From Paenibacillus typhae (GTDB lineage Bacteria; Bacillota; Bacilli; Paenibacillales; Paenibacillaceae), in the NCBI RefSeq assembly GCF_900099765.1, contig NZ_FNDX01000003.1, positions 266,741 to 330,740 of the forward strand: a stretch of 64,000 bases of DNA, read 5' to 3'. The notes below the pieces were generated by a model. It saw only the letters and a list, made by a program, of their open reading frames with translations, did not search any database and had not been told where the DNA came from. Below are positions 18,401 through 24,880 of this stretch, in pieces; the first letter of the stretch is position 1; each line of letters begins with the position of its first letter. The translations under genes were made by a program, and so were the position numbers.

Positions 18401-19555
18401 GGCATGCAGCCGGATGCTGTTAATGCCGGTGCTGCGGCAGATGCGGTACCAGTTACGGATGTAAGCTTCCGTCATCTGCAGCGCGCCCTGAAAATGCCAG
18501 GAATCACCGCGCAGATTGACCGGAATGCCGTTCAGCATAAACTGCGGGCCTTTGCTCCAAAATTCGCGGAAGCCGAAATCCTCAGTGTAACGGTCAATAA
18601 CCGTTCCGCCCTCCAGCAGCTCCAGCACCGCATTGTAGAGAAACGGCTGATCCGGACTCCACAGTCTGGCACTGTCCCAATCCAGCTGGAAGGAGGCGCT
18701 GTATACTGCTCCGTCCCGGGCGTTCTCACATAGCCTGAGTTTCCCGGCAGATGCGACTTCTGAAAGCTCTGCCGGACCTTCCGCTGACAGGACCGGACCG
18801 GCAGCAGTTGTTTCGCCAAAGAATTCCGCCCCGTCCTCACCCCGCCGCAGCACACCCTTCTCCCAGATGCTCAGTCTTACCTTTAACGGACCTCGGCCAG
18901 CCGCAACTTCTTCTGCCCCGGCTGCCAGCGCCTGAACCTCAAGCCGCCCTTCCCTGACAGAGGTGCGGATCGTTACATCCTCCAGCGCAAGCTGAGGATA
19001 GCCTTCCAGATACACATCCTGCCAGATCCCCCGGCTGATTCTGCCGTACCAGGAGCCCATCAGCCCGGTGATCTTGGACGTTCCACTCGGCAAAAGCACC
19101 GTGTCAAAGCTGCTGCACACCACATGCAGCTGATGCTCCCGCCCCTGCTCCACCCTGGAAGTGATGTCGAGCCTGAGCGGCAGATAGCCGTCCTCCCATA
19201 CACCTGCCTCCCACCCGTCTATATAGATGACCGCTTTCTGCATAATACCGTCCAGCCGCAGCACGATCCGCTGTCCCGCCATGCTCTCCGGAACCCGGAA
19301 GCTGCGGTGCAGCACCCCTGCCTCAGCGGCATCCCATTCTACCGGATAACCATACAGATCAAACGGTGCATAATCATATTCCGGGATTTTCCCGAAGGTT
19401 TTGCCGTCCGGCTGCGGATAGGTCCGCCTCCAGCTGGAGGGTACCAGCACCTTACGTTCTTCGTACACGATGTTCTCCGGCAGGCTGCGGCATTGCGGCT
19501 GATCGTACAGGGGCATGAAATCCCACTCCCCGTTCAGGCAAAACAAATTACGCAT
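15419..19555 (-). CDS. Large GH2 family glycosidase (beta-galactosidase-like)
   Basis: 1378 aa, no signal peptide, so intracellular; longer than the usual 600-1050 aa. Order: N-terminal jelly roll (about 1-190), Ig-like domain (190-330), TIM barrel (335-620) with acid/base E452 in SLQNEM and probable nucleophile E522 in TFGEHGG, then about 750 further residues including a flavodoxin-like, GATase-type stretch (LLIIGSYAEDADG, RGGRLLLLEQ) and a C-terminal beta domain. The region at 16.4-17.2 kb is very GC- and alanine-rich and reads as a loose linker (QALGG-, GAPLARPGKSAAALV-like). The start overlaps the upstream gene by 8 bp, with GGGGGGTG just before it. Could be a beta-galactosidase, glucuronidase or arabinosidase of GH2. 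Confidence 0.9.
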   Translation of the reverse strand: MRNLFCLNGEWDFMPLYDQPQCRSLPENIVYEERKVLVPSSWRRTYPQPDGKTFGKIPEYDYAPFDLYGYPVEWDAAEAGVLHRSFRVPESMAGQRIVLRLDGIMQKAVIYIDGWEAGVWEDGYLPLRLDITSRVEQGREHQLHVVCSSFDTVLLPSGTSKITGLMGSWYGRISRGIWQDVYLEGYPQLALEDVTIRTSVREGRLEVQALAAGAEEVAAGRGPLKVRLSIWEKGVLRRGEDGAEFFGETTAAGPVLSAEGPAELSEVASAGKLRLCENARDGAVYSASFQLDWDSARLWSPDQPFLYNAVLELLEGGTVIDRYTEDFGFREFWSKGPQFMLNGIPVNLRGDSWHFQGALQMTEAYIRNWYRICRSTGINSIRLHAEPYPADYLRIADEEGMMIVDETAIYGSGKSMLADHPAYVENCRQHVRRLVRRDKNHPSVILWSLQNEMRWVDGRDGFKLHMPGLMEEIRGLDPTRLIIAEGDNRLLAKEHTEVESRHYNIDGTISQWDRTAPLTFGEHGGWWYICPQNSSMYTGLEVYRGTDESTAGLAQKERLFVEYARRQGVSGISTFNFAHYFMRAMPERELTLPLADPASPGVKPKTVPAYSLTINNGMLPEEYPLYIPNPAFAIMAEAFKPVTIMAAEYNSWFYDDKPVVRSFDVYNDTYLSQDVRVEIVIRQGGQSIHEQTFRFVQQPAEHKVIGLEWMPLPAGDGEQAELTALLFHNGQQLHELCLEYRMVSAGLLEQPMNLRLQAAFYGADRDFAYIRRLVPGCERVDAAEVPGLASGSLLIIGSYAEDADGTLEAGLQAFAARGGRLLLLEQSSLSPGKLRLSRRPFLRAHGGSYRHPVLEGFSDSSLMFWHAELREEGPLPVIRAAFEKPVTGDFTLLLECSSGDFGDGGDLWSPLLEYRSGAGLLLANQLELMANLEQVPQACLLLRNLLAHAGGTAGAGQPLPGAPLARPGKSAAALVRAGGEAAAFLAGLRLRYTALEAPAPALQGAPDAAARQNLQDFGLIIAEACLLEAPGTAAALRHYAEAGGQLVLLPAEPGQQAALGGLLDLPVRVAAHEAYHLAAEYDYAAVQGFSPVDLFGFDKVFLSPREVRNHVLAEYSLDIPGADTLCISVEGTAWKDYFVHGYTAEYSRLALVELNRRKARPAGTFMAEVKLSEGAVICSQLLTDPGNDKAVRLYTRLLANLGASFDDGLLDSVKGDGEWAVETMMALPCLPHMNYEEMKAYYIDPEFSLNNLGEGLYGWMQKKERRPGDGTLRIANAGHNRWFLSCFVDVPEKAGEAAQHYPGRLRINTDPPYEIYLNGELAAEPERELALQTGLNRLIVIVQGTGGDLAFGLTFLNRDDTYMKGLEYRLTLDEVEPK

Positions 19556-20231
19556 GCCGCACCCCCCGCTTTCCGCTCAGAGAGCGCACCTCAAGCAGCA
19601 GCTCCATGTTCTTCCATAGCTCCTGCCCCGCCGGCGAACCCTCCCATTTCACAAAATGCGGCTCCATTACTTCCGCCCAGTTATCCGGACGCAGCGAGGT
19701 TTTCAGCTTCCCTTCATATGGCGCAGGCTCCCGGGTGTCCGGCTGCTCGGCATAAAAAAACAGCACATTCTCATGCAGCCCGATAATCCCGTACTTATCC
19801 CCGTCCCCCGGCCGTTCCTCCTGATACTGATAATGGTAGTAAATGTAGCTCGCCGCCGCTTCCGGCTTCAGCATAGCCAGGCGGCCGTAAGGCTTACCCG
19901 CAGTATTCCGCCGCTTCCAATGCTCCGCCGACACAGGCCGCTGGTAATGAAAAATATCGGCCAGCGGTGCCCAGCGCCGCCCCGGCTCTCCTCCCGGCCA
20001 GGCAGCAAGCTGCTGTCCAGCTTCAGGCAGCATTTGCTCCGGTGTGGCCGGCTCTGCCAGGTACTCATAATACAGAAACAGCTGTTTACCGGCGGCAAAC
20101 AGGCTTAAATAATCCACATGCAGACGCACCATCGCTTCTTTAAGCGAAACAGAAAGCCCGCCGCTCCCGAAAAAAGCAGCCGACTCCTTCTCTTCCCCGA
20201 GCCATTCGGCCCTATACAAACAGCGCTTCAT
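19548..20231 (-). CDS. Duplicated ferredoxin-like protein, possibly sugar mutarotase (RhaM-like)
   Basis: 227 aa, soluble, not confidently assigned. It seems to contain two related halves: the first has KQLFLYYEYLAE, then RRWAPLADIFHYQRP; the second has ENVLFFYAEQPD, then QELWKNMELLLEV. That pattern (strand, long insert, W-x-x-L/M helix, strand) resembles L-rhamnose mutarotase and Dabb-type alpha-beta barrels, which are about 105 aa each. The ATG at 20231 is chosen for GGGAGG just upstream; an earlier in-frame ATG has none. It is the first gene of the GH2-GH94 operon, so an anomer-converting role for the sugar the operon releases is reasonable but inferred. Confidence 0.7.
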   Translation of the reverse strand: MKRCLYRAEWLGEEKESAAFFGSGGLSVSLKEAMVRLHVDYLSLFAAGKQLFLYYEYLAEPATPEQMLPEAGQQLAAWPGGEPGRRWAPLADIFHYQRPVSAEHWKRRNTAGKPYGRLAMLKPEAAASYIYYHYQYQEERPGDGDKYGIIGLHENVLFFYAEQPDTREPAPYEGKLKTSLRPDNWAEVMEPHFVKWEGSPAGQELWKNMELLLEVRSLSGKRGVRHA

Positions 20232-20285
20232 GCTGCACCTCCCAAACGTTGTATTCTCTTTCATGTTACCGTATACAAACCGGTA

Positions 20286-20320
20286 CCGCCTTGACGATGC
20301 TGACTATGTTTAGCATAATA
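20286..20320. promoter_or_regulatory. Bipartite regulatory element, copy 1 (upstream of GH2 operon)
   Basis: CCGCCTTGACGAT, 11 bp, TTAGCATAATA. The same two blocks with the same 11-bp gap recur at 31844-31878. On the plus strand it would read as promoter TTGACG-N17-CATAAT, but no plus-strand gene follows here; on the minus strand it ends 55 bp before the start of the GH2 operon, the right place for an AraC-type activator site. Confidence 0.6.
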
Positions 20321-20401
20321 ACGACACGCTTTAAACCGATAAAACCTGTCCTCCAGCCTATAAAAGAATGCAGGGATTCGGCAGGATGAAAGATAAGAGG
20401 T

Positions 20402-20535
20402 TCTATTGCATTTTGTACAACAGATAACGGTTAAATTAGCCTAAAAACGGATTCTGTTGTATTTTGTGTACGGAATGCAATAGAATGAAATTTCCGGTCG
20501 TCTAGTGAGAATTCTGTTGCACAAAGTACAATCAC
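20402..20535. repeat. Palindromic unit array B
   Basis: Within the 657-bp gap 20232-20888, which has no gene. Three units with arms TCTATTG/TCTGTTG and CAACAGA/CAATAGA: 20402-20424, 20453-20484 (9 bp longer) and 20513-20535. Spacers are 28 and 28 bp, and unit starts lie 51 and 60 bp apart. Confidence 0.6.
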
Positions 20536-20658
20536 TCGGGCACGCGGGGGTGAGGGGTACGCCATTTGGTGTCTTTTAGTGCCTATGTTGTTAGTTCCAG
20601 TGTCGTTTAGTACCAGTGTCGTTTAGTGTTAGTCTTCCTGCCTGCGCCGCCAGAAACT

Positions 20659-20683
20659 AAAAAGCCCTCCCCGCAGGGAGGGC
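20659..20683 (-). terminator. Terminator of the beta-helix protein gene
   Basis: Perfect 8-bp stem GCCCTCCC (20664-20671) / GGGAGGGC (20676-20683) with a 4-nt loop, followed on the minus strand by TTTTT. It lies 206 bp beyond the stop codon, leaving a long repetitive 3' untranslated stretch. Confidence 0.85.
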
Positions 20684-20720
20684 ACCACCAGCCTCTAAGC
20701 ACTCTTACAACTCTTGCATC

Positions 20721-20850
20721 CTTACTCACTTACTCTCTTACTCTCTTGCTCCTTACTCTCTTACTCTCTTGCTCCTTACTCTCTTACTCTCTTGCTCCTT
20801 ACTCTCTTACTCTCTTACTCTCTTGCTCTCTTGCTCTCCTACTCTCTTGC
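20721..20850. repeat. Polypyrimidine tandem repeat (about 23-bp period)
   Basis: Plus strand is almost pure pyrimidine, built from CTTACTCT and CTTGCTC pieces; the 23-bp period beginning CCTTACTCTC at 20751, 20774 and 20797 is nearly exact. On the minus strand, where it lies between a stop codon and its terminator, it is a GA-rich 3' untranslated sequence. Confidence 0.85.
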
Positions 20851-20888
20851 CCTCTTGCCTTCTAACACTTGCACCAATACTCAACCAC

Positions 20889-23800
20889 TCAAGGCATAAC
20901 CGAGAACACAATGTCGTCGAACAGCATATACTCAAAGCCGCTGGTGTAGAAGCCGACCTTGCCCGAAGGACGGTGGCCGGGGTCGGTGCCGGTCAGCCTT
21001 AGTACACCGTCAACATATACGCTGATGTCGCCGTCCTTCGCCGTCAGCTTCACCGTATATTCCGTATCCGGCTGCAGGTCATGTCCCGGCAGGACGGACT
21101 CGGTCAGCTTCTGCCAGGCAGTGTTGTACAGAATCCAGGCCGAGGTGCCGTCTGCCCGGGTACGGTAGCCGATCCGGGTCGAGCCGGCGCTGTCCTGGCG
21201 GTCAAAGAGATAGAGTATCCCGTTATCCGGCATCACCGTCGGTGTCTTCAGCTTGAATTCCAGCTGGTAGGACGTAAAGCTGCGCTCAAGCAGAGCAGTC
21301 GCCCCGTTCAGCAGCTTGTAGCGCCGGTTTCCATCCGGATCTGCTGAGATGCTGCGGTTAGGGTCAACCGGCCAGCCATTGCCGCCGTTCTCAAAGGTAG
21401 TCTCATGCATGACATTGGACACGGTTACGGCAATGTCTGCCTTAATCAGCGGATTTGCTGCCGATACAGCTGTAATCACTGTGTTTCCTTCATACACCGC
21501 ACTGACAACTCCCGTCTGGTTTACAGTGGCTACAGCCGGATTGGCCGACTGCCAGGTAACTCCCGTGTCCGGTGTATCCGATGGATCAAAGGTCAGCTGC
21601 AGCTGCTGCTGTTCCCCTGCGGCAAGCCGTACCTGGCTTGATGCCGGAATGATTCCGGCCAGCTCCGTGGTCGGTGCCTTGAACTGGATGTCATCGAACA
21701 GCATGTGGCTGACATTATTGACATAGAAGCCGACCTTCCCCGCCGCATTATGTCCGGGGTCATTGCCTTTCAGGCGGAAGGCGCCGTCCAGATAGAGGCT
21801 GATGTCTCCGCCTTTTACGAGCATTTTGACGTTGTATTCCGTATTGGGCTGCAGGTCATGCTCCGGCAGCTTCACTTCCTTCAGCACCGTCCAGGCGGAA
21901 TTGTACAGCAGCCAGGCGGAGCTTCCATCGGCCCGTGTTTTATAACCGATCCGACTGGAGCCGCTGCCGGCCTGCCGGTCAAACACATACAGGGTCACAT
22001 TATCCCCCATCACCGCCGGCGTTTTGAGCCGGAAGCTCAGCTCATATTCGGAGAAGCTTTTGGCACTGAGTGAGGAAGCCCCGTTCAGCACCTTGTACCA
22101 GCGGTTCCCGTCCATTTTCTCGATGCTGCGGTAGGCATCCTGGCTCCAGCCGTTCGCCCCCGATTCGAAATTGGTGAAGTCCATTACACCGTCGCCCGCC
22201 TCAACGGTCACGTTAACCTGGGCTGTAAGCAGCGGATTCTCCGCTGAAGCCACCGTAATCACCGTGCTGCCTACAACCGTCCCTCCGCTAACAACACCGG
22301 CACTGTCCACAGATGCGACAGCAGGATCTGCCGAGGTGAAGGTCAGCGCAGGCTGATCCGCATTCCACGGCAGGACAGCCGTGCGCAGCTTGACTGTTTT
22401 CCAGCGGTCTACCGTAATGGCCTGGTCATAAACCACTACCTCCTGTACCGGATAGCTGTCCGGTCCTGCCGTTGTCCCTGCTTTGCCGTTGATGCCGATG
22501 TCGGCGAACGGAATGTCCGGGAAACCCGGAATCGCACTGAATACCTCTGCATCCGGAAGCAGGGACAGATCTCCGCCGGCCAGATCGGTGAAGCCCGGGT
22601 CTGCTGTGGTCACCCAGTTATCCGCATATTGCACCAGCCCGAATTTGTCATACGCCCCGTACACATTGGTTGTTACACTGCGCGCTACCACCGGATTGTA
22701 AATGACATTACCCTGGAACGTGTTGGTGTCGGGATAATAACGGTTTTCCGTGAAAAAGTCCGCCAGCTCGGGATACTTCGTCATATAAGGCGTACCCGTA
22801 AAATTGTTATTCGCAGCGAACAGCGCCTGCCACTTCGGCATGTAATTTAAAGGCACCTGGTCATCCGGCTCATCGCCGAGGTACAGATCGGCATAATCGT
22901 ACGGAATTTTGCTGTCTATAAAAATATTGTTACGGGTCTGGATGTGCGCGCCGCCGTTGTTTTTAATGGCCGAATTGCCCATTTTATAAAAAATATTCTC
23001 GTCAATGGTCAGCCCCATCGTGAAGTTGTCGGGATAGACGCCCTCTACCCCCGCCTTGCTCTCCCCGATGTTATGGAAATAGTTCCGCTTAATGACGGTG
23101 CCCCGCTCATGGGGCTGCTCGCCCGCATTCATGTAAATCGCGCCGAGGTCGGAAAAGGTAGTACATACATCATAGATCTCGTTGTAGTCCACGATATGGT
23201 CATTGCCGAAGATCAGCACGCCGGGATGGGGCGCGTCATGCAGCTCATTATGCGACATCCGGTTGCCGACGCCGGACAGCAGAACCCCCGGATTATAGGC
23301 TTTGTGATAATAGGCAAAATCATGGATATGCGAGTTCTCCACGGCGTTGTTTCCCGGCTGCAGCGTTGTTTTGTTGCCGCCTGTCAATGTAACGGCCGTG
23401 CCGCCGATATGATGGATATGGGTGCTGATAATGTCGTGATCCGTCCCGGGTGCGCCTTCAAAGTTGTTATAGTAGAACCGGCTTTGCGTATTGATCAGCA
23501 CGCCGCTGTTGGTGAAATTGCGGATTTCGCTGTTCAGGATACGCATGTGGCTGCCGCCCATAATTACCGCAGCCGAATCGCGGCCGTTCTCCAGCACCAG
23601 CTCCGAGAAGTCGATGTAAGAGGCGTTAAGCGCGTTGATCATCGGTGTTTTGAGCATCGTAACTTCTATATCCGGGTCTGCTGAAGCCGCGAAGCCGGCA
23701 TTGGGCAGGAAATACAGCTTGCCTGCGCTGCGGTCGATATAATACTCGCCGGGCATATCGATCTCTTCAAGCAGATTTTGCGCAAAATGAAAATCCGGAT

Positions 23801-24668
23801 ACCAGTTCTTGAACAGCCCGCTCATCTCCCCGTAACGGAGGGTGATCGTTTTGGCGGCCGTGTCGATTGAGGCGATTTTGTTGTACGACCATTCCCAGCT
23901 GTAGCCGAAAATCCCGTCCAGCCAAATATCATCCGCCTGTGTCCAGTACTGGGGCCTGTCATACGTGTAGGTAAAGGTGCCGCCGCGCGTGTGGACCTCC
24001 CCGTTCGGATCTCGCCGCGTCGGGCCCGGATCAACAATTTCATCCATCTGGACGGTGGATTCGTTCGGCCAGCGGGCCAGCGTCATCCCTTCCCCGGCCA
24101 CATACAGCTCCATCGGCGGCACTTCGCTCAGATCATTCGCCAGATAATAGCCGTGGCGGCTGAGCTGGCCGTAATCGGTAATGCCCAGTGCTGCCAGATC
24201 GGCAGCCAGCACCTTGGTTCTTGCCTCCGGACTGATAATGCGGCTGAGTATAGAGGAATCAGTAACTGGAACGAACGCCGACTTTGCCAGCTGTTTAGAG
24301 CCGGATAACGTTACGGACTCTCCCGGATAAGCCGTGTAAATGATGGGCTTGTCTGCTTCACCTGAATCCTGCTGGCGCAGCTCAAAGCTTGCGGTCCGCT
24401 CATACCGGCCTTCACGCAGCATGACCGTAATACCGCCCTCCGGCAGCCCGTCCTCCGCTTTCAGGGCACGGATGGCATCGCGCGCTTTTTCCAGCGTCAG
24501 AAACGGGGCATTCAGCGTCCCACTATTGGAATCGCTTCCATTTGTAGCTACATAAAATATCTTTCCAGGGTTTGTTCCTTCCGCCAGCACAGTAGAAGTA
24601 AAAGCCGGAACGGGAGTCGTCATGAACAGCAGACCAGCCATAAGCGCTGCAAGCAACCTTTTTTTCAC
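20889..24668 (-). CDS. Secreted right-handed beta-helix protein, GH141-like, with duplicated C-terminal modules
   Basis: 1259 aa, exported (signal peptide ends near TSTVLAEG). The N-terminal half starts KIFYVATNGSDSNSGTLNAPF and KARDAIRAL, then GYLSGSKQL-like and long parallel-helix repeats rich in asparagine ladders (HIHHIGGTAV, NELHDAPHPGV, NEIYDVCTTFSDLGAIYMN); this pattern is typical of GH141-like enzymes (fucosidase or xylanase), though lyases share the fold. From about 745 come two copies of [Big_2 Ig-like domain + LamG-like jelly roll] (745-995 and 998-1259), strikingly similar. GTG at 24668 follows AGGAG; TTG one codon earlier is the alternative. Probably last gene of the transporter operon upstream. 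Confidence 0.8.
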   Translation of the reverse strand: MKKRLLAALMAGLLFMTTPVPAFTSTVLAEGTNPGKIFYVATNGSDSNSGTLNAPFLTLEKARDAIRALKAEDGLPEGGITVMLREGRYERTASFELRQQDSGEADKPIIYTAYPGESVTLSGSKQLAKSAFVPVTDSSILSRIISPEARTKVLAADLAALGITDYGQLSRHGYYLANDLSEVPPMELYVAGEGMTLARWPNESTVQMDEIVDPGPTRRDPNGEVHTRGGTFTYTYDRPQYWTQADDIWLDGIFGYSWEWSYNKIASIDTAAKTITLRYGEMSGLFKNWYPDFHFAQNLLEEIDMPGEYYIDRSAGKLYFLPNAGFAASADPDIEVTMLKTPMINALNASYIDFSELVLENGRDSAAVIMGGSHMRILNSEIRNFTNSGVLINTQSRFYYNNFEGAPGTDHDIISTHIHHIGGTAVTLTGGNKTTLQPGNNAVENSHIHDFAYYHKAYNPGVLLSGVGNRMSHNELHDAPHPGVLIFGNDHIVDYNEIYDVCTTFSDLGAIYMNAGEQPHERGTVIKRNYFHNIGESKAGVEGVYPDNFTMGLTIDENIFYKMGNSAIKNNGGAHIQTRNNIFIDSKIPYDYADLYLGDEPDDQVPLNYMPKWQALFAANNNFTGTPYMTKYPELADFFTENRYYPDTNTFQGNVIYNPVVARSVTTNVYGAYDKFGLVQYADNWVTTADPGFTDLAGGDLSLLPDAEVFSAIPGFPDIPFADIGINGKAGTTAGPDSYPVQEVVVYDQAITVDRWKTVKLRTAVLPWNADQPALTFTSADPAVASVDSAGVVSGGTVVGSTVITVASAENPLLTAQVNVTVEAGDGVMDFTNFESGANGWSQDAYRSIEKMDGNRWYKVLNGASSLSAKSFSEYELSFRLKTPAVMGDNVTLYVFDRQAGSGSSRIGYKTRADGSSAWLLYNSAWTVLKEVKLPEHDLQPNTEYNVKMLVKGGDISLYLDGAFRLKGNDPGHNAAGKVGFYVNNVSHMLFDDIQFKAPTTELAGIIPASSQVRLAAGEQQQLQLTFDPSDTPDTGVTWQSANPAVATVNQTGVVSAVYEGNTVITAVSAANPLIKADIAVTVSNVMHETTFENGGNGWPVDPNRSISADPDGNRRYKLLNGATALLERSFTSYQLEFKLKTPTVMPDNGILYLFDRQDSAGSTRIGYRTRADGTSAWILYNTAWQKLTESVLPGHDLQPDTEYTVKLTAKDGDISVYVDGVLRLTGTDPGHRPSGKVGFYTSGFEYMLFDDIVFSVMP

Positions 24669-24697
24669 CAAAGCTCCTCTTCCTTTCGTATCAAGTG

Positions 24698-24836
24698 GAA
24701 ACGGCTACGCCGTCCTTATGAGGACGGTATCCGTTTCAGCGAGAAAGATAAGTAACATTTATTGCGCGAAGCATATCAATTCTTATCTTTTGAAATGAGA
24801 CGGCCTTGCCGGCATATTTGAATGGGCAAAGCCGTC
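24698..24836 (-). other. Two intercistronic hairpins before the beta-helix gene
   Basis: Hairpin 1: GACGGCCTTGCC (24799-24810) with GGCAAAGCCGTC (24825-24836), one mismatch. Hairpin 2: GAAACGG...GTCC (24698-24715) with GGACGGTATCCGTTTC (24722-24737). Neither has a good T run on the minus strand. They lie in the 212-bp gap between binding-protein stop and lyase/hydrolase start, and could stabilise the upstream message or limit readthrough. Confidence 0.6.
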
Positions 24837-24880
24837 ATTGAGCAGCAGGTTTCTCCGGTATTGCAGTGTCTCTCTAGAGT

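Noticed and set aside
15860..18733. Several long plus-strand open frames opposite the GH2 gene
   Set aside because: Stop codons are simply rare in the antisense of this GC-rich gene; the frames are Arg/Pro/Gln/His-rich without motifs or ribosome sites.
20291..20319. TTGACG-N17-CATAAT as a plus-strand promoter
   Set aside because: No plus-strand gene starts within the next 600 bp; better read as part of an operator for the minus-strand operon.
20626..21002. Plus-strand frames encoding Leu/Ser-rich repeats
   Set aside because: They are translations of the CT-rich tandem repeat and have no start signals; the region is the 3' untranslated end of the minus-strand gene.
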